Assembly: GCF_900112815.1 (NCBI RefSeq)
Contig: NZ_FOND01000021.1
Span: 1-64,000, forward strand
DNA from: Blastococcus tunisiensis
GTDB taxonomy: Bacteria > Actinomycetota > Actinomycetes > Mycobacteriales > Geodermatophilaceae
Length of the DNA stretch: 64,000 nucleotides
Direction of reading: 5' to 3'
Positions 18,089 through 26,678 of this stretch are shown piece after piece. The position numbers were made by a program, and so were the translations under genes. The notes beneath the pieces were generated by a model. It was not told the origin of the DNA. It was given only the letters and a program-made list of their open reading frames with translations, and ran no database searches. How positions within the stretch are numbered: the first letter of the stretch is position 1; the number at the start of each line of letters is the position of its first letter.

Positions 18089-19543
18089 ATGACGACGACC
18101 GGACGACGGCACCCGCGTGCCCGCCCGGCCGCGCTCGTGCACGAGTTCGGCGTCCCCGGCCCGAGCGCCGATCCGGAGCTCGACGGCATCGTCCGCCTGG
18201 CCGCCGCCGTGACCGGGCTGCGCTACGCCGCCGTCAACACCCTCGACACCCCCGTCAAGCACGCGCTGGCGGCGCACGGCTTCCGCGCCACCGCCACGCC
18301 GCGCGACGAGTCGATCGGCTTCGTGCTGGCCCGGCGCGGCGCCGGCGTCCAGACGGTCGAGGACCTCACGGCCGTGCCGGAGTTCGCCGGGAACCCGTGG
18401 GTGGACGGCCGGCGGGGCCGGGTGCGCGCCTACGCGAGCGCGCCGATCGTGGTGGACGACGTCCTGCTCGGCGCGCTGAGCGTCTTCGACGACGAGCCGC
18501 ACGCCTTCACGCCGGACGACTGCGGCCGCCTCGACGACCTCGCCGCCGTCGCCGTCTCGCTGTTCCGCGCCCGGCAGCAGGCCAGCCGGCTGGCCGACCT
18601 GGCGGCCGCCGGTCAGCTGGCCCGGGCCGACCTGGAGCGCGCCCACGCGCGCCTGGTGCGGTCGACCGCGTTCACCAGCGCACTGCTCGACGCCCTGCCC
18701 GTCGGCGTGGTGGCCGGGGACGCAGAGGGACGGCTGTCGTTGTTCAACCGGGTCAGCCGCGAGTGGCACGGCGTCGAGCCCGACCCGGCGGTCGCCGTCG
18801 ACGAGCTCCCCGGCGTCTTCCGGCTCACCGACGCGCAGGGCGCGGCGCTGCCCCCGGACCTGGTGCCGCTCACCCGGGTCTACCGCGAGGGCCGGGTGGC
18901 CGACGTCGAGATGGGCATCGCGGCGCCGGGCCGGCCGCTGCGGCTGGTTACCGCCTCGGGCACCACCATCCGCGGCGACGACCAGAAGGTCCTCGGCGCC
19001 CTGGTCACGCTGGTCGACGTCACCGCCCAGCGGGAGCTGGAGCGGGCCCTTCGCGCGGCGGCCCTGCACGACCCGCTGACCGGGTTGCCCAACCGCAGCC
19101 TGCTGCTCGACCGGCTCGAGCAGTCGCTGTCCGCGGCCCGGCGGGCGGCCGAGCCGGCGGCGGTCCTCTACTGCGACCTCGACGGGTTCAAGCCGGTGAA
19201 CGACGTGGCCGGCCACGCGGTCGGTGACGAGGTGCTCGTCGATGCCGGCCGGCGGCTGGCGTCGGCCGTCCGGCCGGGCGACACCGTGGCCCGCATCGGC
19301 GGCGACGAGTTCGTCGTCCTCTGCCCCAGCGTCCGGGGCGAAGAGGCGGCGCAGGAGATCGCCGGGCGGGTCGCCGCCGCGTTCGGCACGCCGTTGCACA
19401 GCGCGGACGGCACGGCGTTCGACGTCGGGATCAGCATCGGCGTGGCGCTCTGCGCGCCCGAGGACACCCCGGAGTCGGCGCTCGAGGCCGCCGACGCCGC
19501 GATGTACCGGGTCAAGGCCGCCGGCCGGCTCAGCCGCGGGTGA
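18089..19543 (+). CDS. GAF-PAS-GGDEF diguanylate cyclase
   Basis: A 484-residue soluble signalling protein. A GAF domain (about 20-165) contains the typical VRAYASAPIVVDDVLLGALSVFDDEPHAF end. A coiled linker and a short PAS-like domain (about 190-310, ALLDALPVGVVAGDAEGRLSLFN) follow. The GGDEF domain starts at HDPLTGLPNRSLLLDRL, with canonical GGDEF at 404-408 and an RPGD I-site five residues before it. Both point to an active, product-inhibited c-di-GMP synthase. There is no EAL domain. ATG 18089 follows GGGGAAGG. The 3' end overlaps the convergent osmoprotectant-binding gene by 14 bp. Confidence 0.93.
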   Translation: MTTTGRRHPRARPAALVHEFGVPGPSADPELDGIVRLAAAVTGLRYAAVNTLDTPVKHALAAHGFRATATPRDESIGFVLARRGAGVQTVEDLTAVPEFAGNPWVDGRRGRVRAYASAPIVVDDVLLGALSVFDDEPHAFTPDDCGRLDDLAAVAVSLFRARQQASRLADLAAAGQLARADLERAHARLVRSTAFTSALLDALPVGVVAGDAEGRLSLFNRVSREWHGVEPDPAVAVDELPGVFRLTDAQGAALPPDLVPLTRVYREGRVADVEMGIAAPGRPLRLVTASGTTIRGDDQKVLGALVTLVDVTAQRELERALRAAALHDPLTGLPNRSLLLDRLEQSLSAARRAAEPAAVLYCDLDGFKPVNDVAGHAVGDEVLVDAGRRLASAVRPGDTVARIGGDEFVVLCPSVRGEEAAQEIAGRVAAAFGTPLHSADGTAFDVGISIGVALCAPEDTPESALEAADAAMYRVKAAGRLSRG

Positions 19544-20507
19544 CGAGCCCCTCGTCCACCATCCAGTCCAGCGCCACGTCGGCGGGCTCCTCGCCCTCCA
19601 CGTCGACCCGCGCGTTGAGCACCTGCAGCACCTCGTCGGTCAGCAGCGGCGTGATCTGACCGAAGATGTCGGCCAGCTCGGGGTACTCCTCCAGCGTCTC
19701 GGTCAGCACGACGGGCGAGATGTTGTACGCCGGGAAGAACCCGCGGTCGTCCTCGAGCACGGTGAGGTCCAGGGCGGGGATCCGGCCGTCGGTGGTGAAC
19801 ACCTCGCCGAAGTTGCACAGCCCGTCGTCGGTGGCCTCGTACACGGCGCCGGTGTCCAGGATGCGGATGTTGTCGCGCGGCACCCCCTGGGGGTCACCGA
19901 GCGGGATGCCGTAGGTCTCGAGCATCGGGCCGAGGCCGTCGTTGCGGCTGGCGAACTCCGACTCGACGCAGAAGGTGCGTTCCTCGACCGGCAGCTCGGC
20001 GATGCCGGAGAGGGTCGAGATGTTGCCCAGCTCCGGCAGCGCCTCGCTGCGCACGGCGAACGCGTAGGTGTTGTTGGCCTCGGCCGGTGGCAGCCAGGTC
20101 AGCCCGTTGCCCTCGTCGACGTCGCGCACGGCCTCCCACTGCTCCTGCGGATCGGGGATCGGGTCGGACTCCCCGAAGTAGGACAGCCAGGCGGTGCCGG
20201 TGTACTCCCACTCCATGTCGATGTCCCCGTCCACCAGGCCCTGGCGGGCAGGGACGGAGCCGGGGATGTTGGTCCGGTCCACGACGTCGAACCCGGCCAC
20301 CTGCAGCGCGATCACCGCGATCTTGCCGAGGATGAGCTGCTCGGTGAAGTTCTTGGCGCCGACGACGATCTCGTCCCCCTCGACGCCGTCGATCGGCTCG
20401 ATGCTGCCGGGCGCCGACGGCGGCGTGTACTGGGTGGCGGCCTGCAGTCCGCAGCCCGTCGTCGCCAGGAGGGCGGTGGCGGCCAGCGCCACGAGACGCG
20501 CGCGCAT
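19530..20507 (-). CDS. Osmoprotectant (glycine betaine-type) ABC substrate-binding lipoprotein
   Basis: A 325-residue protein with a lipoprotein signal peptide (charged start, hydrophobic core, ATTGC lipobox, Cys19). The mature part is an OpuAC/ProX-type binding protein: IVVGAKNFTEQLILGKIAVIALQVAGFDVVDRTNIPGS, then DIDMEWEYTGTAWLSYFG. The KNFTEQ and EWEYTGT motifs are typical of OpuC/Opu-type choline, betaine and related quaternary-amine binders. It is the last gene of a four-gene operon. Its start directly follows the stop of the permease gene. Confidence 0.92.
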   Translation of the reverse strand: MRARLVALAATALLATTGCGLQAATQYTPPSAPGSIEPIDGVEGDEIVVGAKNFTEQLILGKIAVIALQVAGFDVVDRTNIPGSVPARQGLVDGDIDMEWEYTGTAWLSYFGESDPIPDPQEQWEAVRDVDEGNGLTWLPPAEANNTYAFAVRSEALPELGNISTLSGIAELPVEERTFCVESEFASRNDGLGPMLETYGIPLGDPQGVPRDNIRILDTGAVYEATDDGLCNFGEVFTTDGRIPALDLTVLEDDRGFFPAYNISPVVLTETLEEYPELADIFGQITPLLTDEVLQVLNARVDVEGEEPADVALDWMVDEGLVTRG

Positions 20508-21329
20508 CTAGAGCCCCCTCGGCCGGGCGACGTGCTCGACCACCCGGCCCAGCCAGTCGATGGCCAGCGCGAGCAGCGCCACCAGCACCGCCCCGCTGAT
20601 CAGCAGGGCGTCCAGCGACAGGTTGATCCCGGTCGTGATCAGCACACCCAGCCCGCCGCCGTTGATGAAGGTGGCCAGGGTGGCGGTGCCGACGAGGAGC
20701 ACGAGCGCGGTCCGCACGCCGGCCAGCAGCACCGGCACCGCCAGGGGCAGCTCGACCCGGAGCAGCACGGCGAGGGCGCTCATCCCCATCCCCCGGCCCG
20801 CCTCGACCAGCCGGGCATCGACGCCCTGGATGCCGACGATGGTGTTGCGCAGCACCGGCAGCGCGGCGTAGACGACCAGCCCGATCACCGCCGTCCGGAA
20901 GCCGAAACCCACCCAGGCGGCCAGCAGGACCAGCAGGCCGATGGCCGGAGCCGCCTGCCCGGTGTTCGCCACCCCGATGATCAGCGGGCTGAACCGGCGC
21001 ATCGCGCCACGGGTCAGCAGCACGCCCAGCGGGATGGCGATGACCAGCACGATCACCGCGGAGACCGCGGTGAGCTGCAGGTGCTCGACGATGCTCCGGG
21101 ACAGGGCGCTCCAGCCCAGCTGCCGGGACTCGGTCTCGCTGAGGTCGGCCGCGAGCCGCCAGACGACGAAGGCAAGCACGGCCGCCGCCAGCATGACCGG
21201 CTGCCACACCAGCGCCCGCCAGCCGCCGGCACCGGACGCGGCCGCGCGCTCGTCGGCCGCCTGGGTGGCGGGCTCAGGCGCGGTGTCGTCGGGGGCGCCG
21301 TCCGGGCGGACCCCGGTGGAGGCGGTCAC
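20508..21329 (-). CDS. Osmoprotectant ABC transporter permease (second)
   Basis: A 273-residue inner-membrane permease. A hydrophilic 40-residue N-terminal tail is followed by six TM helices. The coupling motif EAGRGMGMSALAVLLRVELPLAVPVLLAGVRTALVLLVGTATLATFINGGGLG is the EAA loop that contacts the ATPase. It belongs to the OpuCB/OpuCD type. Its ATG overlaps the ATPase stop by four bases, indicating translational coupling. It is paired with another permease upstream, so the transporter probably has a heterodimeric channel. Confidence 0.92.
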   Translation of the reverse strand: MTASTGVRPDGAPDDTAPEPATQAADERAAASGAGGWRALVWQPVMLAAAVLAFVVWRLAADLSETESRQLGWSALSRSIVEHLQLTAVSAVIVLVIAIPLGVLLTRGAMRRFSPLIIGVANTGQAAPAIGLLVLLAAWVGFGFRTAVIGLVVYAALPVLRNTIVGIQGVDARLVEAGRGMGMSALAVLLRVELPLAVPVLLAGVRTALVLLVGTATLATFINGGGLGVLITTGINLSLDALLISGAVLVALLALAIDWLGRVVEHVARPRGL

Positions 21330-22531
21330 CCGGCCGCTCCGGAGCGGGTGCGCTGGATGGCCGCCATGACGGTCTCGACGGCCATGACCCCGGCCAGGCT
21401 CTCCCGCCGGCCGGTGACCACCACCCCGCCCTGGCTGGCCGCCAGCATCGTGTCGAGCGCATCGTTGAGCGTCGAGCGCATCCCCACGACGGGCAGCCGT
21501 TCGTCGACCGTGTCGGGAATCGTCGGGGACCGGGTGAGCTCGGCCAGCGTGGGCCAGCTGATCGGCCGCCCGCGCCGGTCCAGCACGACCACGTAGTCGT
21601 CGCCGGCCGCCTGCGCCGCGGCCACGGCGGCCGCGGCGTCCGAGCCGACCGTCGCCGTCGTCGGCTGCAGGAGGTCGACGTCCCCGACCCGGGTCAGCGT
21701 GAGCTGCTTGAGGGTGGCGCCGGCGCCGACGAAGTCGGCGACGTACTCCTCGGCCGGATCGGCGAGGATCCGCTCGGGCGTGTCGTACTGCACCACCCGC
21801 GCGCCCACGTCGAACACGACGATCCGGTCACCCAGCTTCACGGCCTCGTCGAAGTCGTGGGTGACGAAGACGATGGTCTTTCCCAGCTCCTCCTGGATGC
21901 GGATGAGCTCGTCCTGCAGCCGCTGGCGGGTGATCGGGTCGACGGCACCGAACGGCTCGTCCATGAGCAGCACGGGCGGGTCGGCGGCCAGCGCGCGGGC
22001 GACCCCGACCCGCTGCTGCTGCCCGCCGGAGAGCTCGCGCGGGTACCGGTCGCGGTACTGGTCGGGGTCCAGGCCCACCAGGTCGAGCAGCTCGTCCACG
22101 CGAGCGGCGACGCGGGCGTCGTCCCACTTGAGCATCTTCGGGACCAGCCCGATGTTGGTAGCCACGGTCATGTGCGGGAACAGCCCGCCGGCCTGGATGA
22201 CGTACCCGATCCGCCGGCGCAGCCGGTCCGGGTCCTGGTCGGTGACGTCCTCGTCGCCGAGGTGGATGCGGCCGCCGGTCGGCTCGATCAGCCGGTTGAT
22301 CATCTTCAGCAGCGTCGTCTTCCCGCAGCCCGACGGGCCGACGAACATGACCGTCTCGCCGGCGGCGATCTCCAGGGTGACGTCGTCGACGGCGGGCACG
22401 TCCTGACCGGGATAGCGCTTGGTCACGCCGTCCAGCCGGATCGGCACGCCGCTGATGTTCCGGTCGTCGCGGCCGGGCTCGGCGGCGGTCGGCGGAGCGG
22501 GCTGCGCCTCGGAGGGCAAGGTCTCAGACAC
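21326..22531 (-). CDS. Osmoprotectant ABC transporter ATP-binding protein with CBS domains
   Basis: A 401-residue ProV/OpuCA-type ATPase. Walker A is GPSGCGKTT, the signature LSGGQQQRVGVARAL, and Walker B VLLMDEPFGAVDP, within about residues 30-265. Tandem CBS-like motifs follow at about 285-390, which in OpuA-type systems sense ionic strength or nucleotides and gate osmotic activation. It overlaps both neighbours (8 bp with the upstream permease, 4 bp with the downstream one). The N terminus carries an extra 25 residues, Pro/Ala-rich. Confidence 0.93.
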   Translation of the reverse strand: MSETLPSEAQPAPPTAAEPGRDDRNISGVPIRLDGVTKRYPGQDVPAVDDVTLEIAAGETVMFVGPSGCGKTTLLKMINRLIEPTGGRIHLGDEDVTDQDPDRLRRRIGYVIQAGGLFPHMTVATNIGLVPKMLKWDDARVAARVDELLDLVGLDPDQYRDRYPRELSGGQQQRVGVARALAADPPVLLMDEPFGAVDPITRQRLQDELIRIQEELGKTIVFVTHDFDEAVKLGDRIVVFDVGARVVQYDTPERILADPAEEYVADFVGAGATLKQLTLTRVGDVDLLQPTTATVGSDAAAAVAAAQAAGDDYVVVLDRRGRPISWPTLAELTRSPTIPDTVDERLPVVGMRSTLNDALDTMLAASQGGVVVTGRRESLAGVMAVETVMAAIQRTRSGAAG

Positions 22532-23165
22532 GGATCCCCCTGGGGGTGGTCAGCCGGCCCACCAGGACCAGCAGCAGGTCGAGGACGAGGGCCAGCAGGA
22601 CGATCGCGATCGTCCCGGTGAGCGTCGAGTTGAGGGCGTTGGCCCCACCGAGGCGGGAGAGCCCGGAGAAGATGAACCCGCCGAGGCCCGGACCCAGCAC
22701 GTAGGCGGCGATGGCCGCGATGCCCATGACCATCTGGGTGGACACCCGGATGCCGGCCAGGATCACCGGCCAGGCCAGCGGCAGCTCCACCCGCAGCAGG
22801 GTGCGGACCCGGCTCATCCCGATGCCGCGGGCGGACTCGACCAGGGACCGGTCGACCCCGGCCAGCCCCACGACGGCGTTGCGCAGCACCGGCAGGGCCG
22901 CGTAGAAGGTGATCGCGATGACCGCCGGCGTGATGCCGAAACCGAACGGCGCCAGCAGGATGCCCAGCAGCGCGAAGGAGGGGACGGTCAGGCCCACGGC
23001 GGAGAAGCCGTTGGCGGCCGACGTGGCGGTCGGGTTGCGGTAGACCAGGACCGCCAGCGCGACGGCGAGGAGCGAGCCGAGCAGGACGCACTGGACGACG
23101 AGACTGACGTGCTGGAAGGCCTGGAAGGCGATGAGGCCGCGGCGCTCGACCACGTAGTCCCACAT
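22524..23165 (-). CDS. Osmoprotectant ABC transporter permease (first gene of operon)
   Basis: A 213-residue permease with five or six TM helices and the EAA-like loop ESARGIGMSRVRTLLRVELPLAWPVILAGIRVSTQMVMGIAAIAAYVLGPGLG. ATG 23165 gives the natural N terminus MWDYVVERRGLIAFQAFQHVSLV and has an AAAGG-type site upstream, although the frame is open a further 34 codons. It is the promoter-proximal gene of the operon. The operon promoter must lie in the 250 bp shared with the divergent merR gene. Confidence 0.9.
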   Translation of the reverse strand: MWDYVVERRGLIAFQAFQHVSLVVQCVLLGSLLAVALAVLVYRNPTATSAANGFSAVGLTVPSFALLGILLAPFGFGITPAVIAITFYAALPVLRNAVVGLAGVDRSLVESARGIGMSRVRTLLRVELPLAWPVILAGIRVSTQMVMGIAAIAAYVLGPGLGGFIFSGLSRLGGANALNSTLTGTIAIVLLALVLDLLLVLVGRLTTPRGIRV

Positions 23166-23354
23166 GGGGCCAGCACCTTTCCCGGCCGCATGTGCGCCGC
23201 GGATTCGACGTGAGGTCCTGCGCGGGTACCGGACGACTCCGGGCGCAGGGGAAACCGACCGTTTCACATCCGCCCCCCGACCGGCGACCCCCGCGATGAT
23301 TGCGATCCTGCGACGACCCGCTCCGTCGACGATCGCTGACTGCGGGTGACGGGC

Positions 23355-23380
23355 TTGACCCTGACGTGGCGTCAGGCTGT
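23355..23380 (+). promoter_or_regulatory. MerR-type promoter and operator of the TipA-like regulator
   Basis: TTGACC (23355-23360) is a good -35 element. It is followed at once by the inverted repeat CTGACG-TGG-CGTCAG (23361-23375). A dyad in a long spacer is the classic MerR-family arrangement, in which the activator bends the promoter. The -10 element is not clear. It lies 37 bp before the merR start, so autoactivation is likely. Confidence 0.65.
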
Positions 23381-23416
23381 TGCCTTCTCCTCGTCAACAC
23401 CGAAGGAGGGACCGCG

Positions 23417-24169
23417 ATGAACGTGGGAGAGGTCGCGGCACTGGCCGGCGTCACGGTGCGCACGCTGCACCACTACGACCGGATTGGCCTGCTGTCGCCG
23501 TCCGGGCGCACGTCGGCCGGCTACCGGCAGTACTCGGCGGCCGATCTGGACCGGCTGCACCAGGTGCTGCTCTACCGCGAGCTGGGGTTCCCCCTCGAGG
23601 AGGTCGCGGCACTGCTCGACGACGCGTCCGCCGATCCCGCGGAGCACCTGCGCCGGCAGCACCGGCTGCTGCGGGACCGGCTGGAGCGGACGTCGGCGAT
23701 GGTCGCGGCCGTCGAGAAGGAGATGGAGGCACGGGACATGGGGATCGCACTGACCCCGGAGGAGAGGTTCGAGGTGTTCGGCGAGCACGACCCGGCGCAG
23801 TACGACGCCGAGGTGCGGGAGCGCTGGGGCGAGACCGACGCGTACGCGCAGTCGACGCGGCGGACGGCGGCCTACTCGAAGGACGACTGGGTCCGGATCA
23901 CGGCCGAGATGGAGGACCTCGGCAACCGGTGGGTCGCCGTGATGCGGTCCGGGGCCGCGCCCGACTCGGCGGAGGCGATGGACGTCGCGGAGGACAACCG
24001 GCAGCACATCAGCCGCAGCTTCTACGAGTGCTCGCCCGAGATGCACGCCGGCCTCGGGCGGATGTACGTCGAGGACGAGCGCTTCGCGGCCACGTACGAG
24101 GCGATGGCACCCGGCCTGGCGCGGTACGTGAGCACCGCCGTCCAGGCCAACGCCGCCCGCCAGGGCTGA
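23417..24169 (+). CDS. MerR-family regulator with TipAS-like ligand domain
   Basis: A 250-residue regulator. The N-terminal MerR winged helix-turn-helix is NVGEVAALAGVTVRTLHHYDRIGLLSPSGRTSAGYRQYS (residues 2-40). A long coiled-coil dimerisation helix (about 75-115) leads to a TipAS-type C-terminal domain (about 125-245) with YDAEVRERWGETDAYAQSTRRTAAYSKDDW. In TipA relatives this domain traps thiopeptides and other drugs. ATG 23417 follows an excellent AAGGAGGG site. Possible targets include its own gene and the divergent transporter operon. A 17-bp hairpin terminator follows the stop. Confidence 0.93.
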   Translation: MNVGEVAALAGVTVRTLHHYDRIGLLSPSGRTSAGYRQYSAADLDRLHQVLLYRELGFPLEEVAALLDDASADPAEHLRRQHRLLRDRLERTSAMVAAVEKEMEARDMGIALTPEERFEVFGEHDPAQYDAEVRERWGETDAYAQSTRRTAAYSKDDWVRITAEMEDLGNRWVAVMRSGAAPDSAEAMDVAEDNRQHISRSFYECSPEMHAGLGRMYVEDERFAATYEAMAPGLARYVSTAVQANAARQG

Positions 24170-24238
24170 CGCCGGGCCCGCTCGGCCCCGACGGGCGTCG
24201 TCCGCCCGCGACTGGCGGTGGCAGGTACAGCCGCACCA

Positions 24239-24278
24239 CCGGACGTCCAGCCGCGCCACGACGCGGCTGGACGTCCGG
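24239..24278 (+). terminator. 17-bp perfect hairpin after the MerR gene
   Basis: CCGGACGTCCAGCCGCG (24239-24255) pairs perfectly with 24262-24278 across the six-base loop CCACGA. It lies 70 bp after the merR stop. There is no U-run, as is usual for actinobacterial terminators. The right arm runs directly into the 25-bp tandem repeat. Confidence 0.65.
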
Positions 24279-24384
24279 TCCGGCGGCCAGACCCCGGGGA
24301 GGGTCCGGCGGCCAGACCTCGGGAAGGGTCCGGCGGCCAGACCCCGGGAAGGGTCCGGCGGCCAGACCCCGGGAAGGGTCCGGG
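24277..24384. repeat. 25-bp tandem repeat, four copies plus a partial
   Basis: Units beginning GGTCCGGCGGCCAGACCCCG start at 24277, 24302, 24327 and 24352, and a partial unit starts at 24377. The copies are nearly identical (CTCG for CCCG in the second). A 25-bp period is not a multiple of three, so it is not a protein repeat. It fills most of the gap before the first FUSC gene. Confidence 0.8.
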
Positions 24385-24448
24385 GACGAGTCGGACGTCA
24401 CCCTCCCGGTGGGTGCGCCCGGCCCCCCGTGGCCCGCATCCTGGCCGG

Positions 24449-25537
24449 GTGGGGTGGGTGGTGGCACGGCTGCAGCAGCCGTGGGTGCAGCGGGCGGTCC
24501 GGGCGGCACTGGCGGCGGGGCTGTCGTGGCAGGTGGCGCTGCTGCTGCCCGACGCCCTCTCCGAGTACGCCTACTACGCCCCGCTGGGCGCGGTGATCGC
24601 GGTCAGCCCGACGGTCGCGGACTCGGCCAGCGCCGCCTGGCGCAGCATCCTGGCGATCCTGCTCGGGTTCGCGCTGGCCGTCGCGGTCTACGAGGTCACG
24701 CGGGCGGTGCCCAACGCGCTGACCATCGCGCTGATCGTGCTGCTGGCGATCGTCGTGGAGCAGTGGCGGTACCTGCGGGAGCAGGCCAGCTGGGTGAGCT
24801 TCGCGGCGGTCCTCATGCTGACCGTGGGGACGGCGGACCCGGCCGACTACGCGGTGCGCTACGCGGGCCTGACCTTCCTGGGGGCCGCGATCGGCGTCCT
24901 GGTCACCACCGTGCTGTTCCCGCCGCTGCAGCTGACGTCGGCCACCCAGCGGATCGAGGCCGCCCGGGGGCTGATCGCGGACCACCTGGAGACGATGGCC
25001 GCCGGGCTGCGCAGCGGCCGGGTGCCCGACCCGGACGAGTGGGACGACCGCGGGCACCGGCTCGACCGCGCCCTGGAGCGGATGCGGCAGGCCGAGCTGG
25101 TCGTGGAGCGCGCCCGCCGGGCCAACCCGCGGGCCCGGAAGTGGCGCGGCACCGCGGCCGGCATCCGGGAGCAGTCCCGCGCGCTGGACCGCGTCGCCGT
25201 CCTCATCGACGACCTCACCACCCTGGTCGTGGAGTTCCACCCGCACCGGCGGGGCCTGGACCGGGTCGACGACGGGACCGGCTGGGTGCTCGCCGACGCC
25301 CTCGAGGGGCTGGCCGGCGTCGTCCGGATCCCGTACCACGACACCGACACGCAGCCCGACGAGCGGGACGGGGCCATCGGGGCGGCGCTCGCGGCGGCCG
25401 GGCGGCTGACGGCGCTGGTGCGGGAGTCCGCGATCGGCGACGACGAGGGCTTCTTCGCCCTGGGTGCCGTGGCGGTCGGCACGCACCGGGCCCTGACCGT
25501 GCTGGAGGCGCAGTCCCGCTGGCCGCAGCCGGCCTGA
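24449..25537 (+). CDS. FUSC / aromatic acid exporter-type membrane protein, copy 1
   Basis: A 362-residue protein with an N-terminal membrane domain of about six TM helices (residues 15-165: VRAALAAGLSWQVALLLPDALSEYAYYAPLGAVIAV and so on). A cytoplasmic helical domain of about 190 residues follows. This is the FUSC/ArAE arrangement linked to efflux of aromatic acids. GTG 24449 is chosen because the N terminus then aligns residue for residue with the downstream paralogue. GTG 24458 and 24461 are alternatives. Function is inferred at family level only. Confidence 0.85.
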   Translation: MGWVVARLQQPWVQRAVRAALAAGLSWQVALLLPDALSEYAYYAPLGAVIAVSPTVADSASAAWRSILAILLGFALAVAVYEVTRAVPNALTIALIVLLAIVVEQWRYLREQASWVSFAAVLMLTVGTADPADYAVRYAGLTFLGAAIGVLVTTVLFPPLQLTSATQRIEAARGLIADHLETMAAGLRSGRVPDPDEWDDRGHRLDRALERMRQAELVVERARRANPRARKWRGTAAGIREQSRALDRVAVLIDDLTTLVVEFHPHRRGLDRVDDGTGWVLADALEGLAGVVRIPYHDTDTQPDERDGAIGAALAAAGRLTALVRESAIGDDEGFFALGAVAVGTHRALTVLEAQSRWPQPA

Positions 25538-25580
25538 CCCGGAGGGTTGACCGGCCGGCCGCCGGGAACCGTCTGAGGTC

Positions 25581-26672
25581 GTGAGGGGTCTGTGGGCACC
25601 GTTGCGCCGCCCGGTCGTCCAGCGCGGGATCCGCGCCGCGCTCGCCGCCGGCATCTCCTGGCAGCTCGCCGTCCTCCTGCCGGCCCCGTTGTCCGACTAC
25701 GCCTACTACGCCCCGCTGGGCGCGGTGGTCGCCTGCCTGCCGACCGTCGCGGACTCGGCGAGCGTCGCCTGGCGGACGGTGCTGGCGATCCTGCTGGGAG
25801 GCGGGATCGCGGTCGGCGTGCACGAGATCGCCCGCCCGGTGCCGACCGCCCTCACCCTGGCGCTGGTCGTCGCCGTCGCGATCGGGGTGGAGCAGTGGCG
25901 GGTCCTGGGCTCCAACGCCAGCTGGGTGAGCGTCGCCGCGCTGTTCACCCTGACGCTGGGGAACGCGGACGATCCGACCGCGTACGTGCTGCCCTACGCC
26001 GCGCTGGTGCTGTTCGGTGGCGCGATCGGCGTCCTGGTGACCACGCTGCTGTTCCCGCCGCTGCAGCTGACCCACGCCAGCGAGCAGGTCGCCCGGGTGC
26101 GGGAGCTGCTGGCCGAGCACCTGGAGCTCGTGGCGGGGGAGCTGCGCCGCGGCGAGCTGCCGACGGCCGAGGAGGAGGAGCAGCGCGTCGCCGCCCTCAG
26201 CGGCCCCCTGGACCGCATGCGGCAGGCCGAGCGCACGGTGGAGCGGGCCCGGCAGGCGAACCCGCGGGCCCGGAAGTGGCAGGAGCCGGCCGCGCGGCTG
26301 CGCGCCCAGTCGCGGTCGCTGGACCGGGTCGCCGTCCTCGCCGACGACGTCACGACCCTGGTGGCGGAGTACCGGCCCGGGGACCCGGGCGGGGACGGCC
26401 CCGAGCTGGGGACGGCGGAGCGGCTGGCCGACGCCCTCGACGGGCTCGCGGGCGTCGTGCGCACCCCCTACCACGACGGCGACGAGCGCCCCGACGACCG
26501 CGACAGCCGCATCGACGTGGCCCGGCAGGCGCTGGACAACCTCACCGAACGGCTGCGCCGGACGACGGTCGACGACGACCCCGGCTTCCTCGCGCTGGCC
26601 GCCGTCGCGGTCGGCGTCCAGCGGGCGCTGCTGGCCCTCGACGCCGAGCCCCGCGAGCCGTCCCCGGCCTGA
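25581..26672 (+). CDS. FUSC / aromatic acid exporter-type membrane protein, copy 2
   Basis: A 363-residue close paralogue of the preceding gene, 43 bp downstream. The shared blocks include the first helix (RAALAAG-SWQ-AVLLP), SDYAYYAPLGAVVA, VTTLLFPPLQLT, the QAERTVERARQANPRARKW helix and DRVAVLADDVTTLV. The tandem arrangement indicates local duplication. The two may act as a hetero-oligomer or have separate substrates. Start GTG 25581. Confidence 0.88.
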   Translation: MRGLWAPLRRPVVQRGIRAALAAGISWQLAVLLPAPLSDYAYYAPLGAVVACLPTVADSASVAWRTVLAILLGGGIAVGVHEIARPVPTALTLALVVAVAIGVEQWRVLGSNASWVSVAALFTLTLGNADDPTAYVLPYAALVLFGGAIGVLVTTLLFPPLQLTHASEQVARVRELLAEHLELVAGELRRGELPTAEEEEQRVAALSGPLDRMRQAERTVERARQANPRARKWQEPAARLRAQSRSLDRVAVLADDVTTLVAEYRPGDPGGDGPELGTAERLADALDGLAGVVRTPYHDGDERPDDRDSRIDVARQALDNLTERLRRTTVDDDPGFLALAAVAVGVQRALLALDAEPREPSPA

Positions 26673-26678
26673 CCCGCG

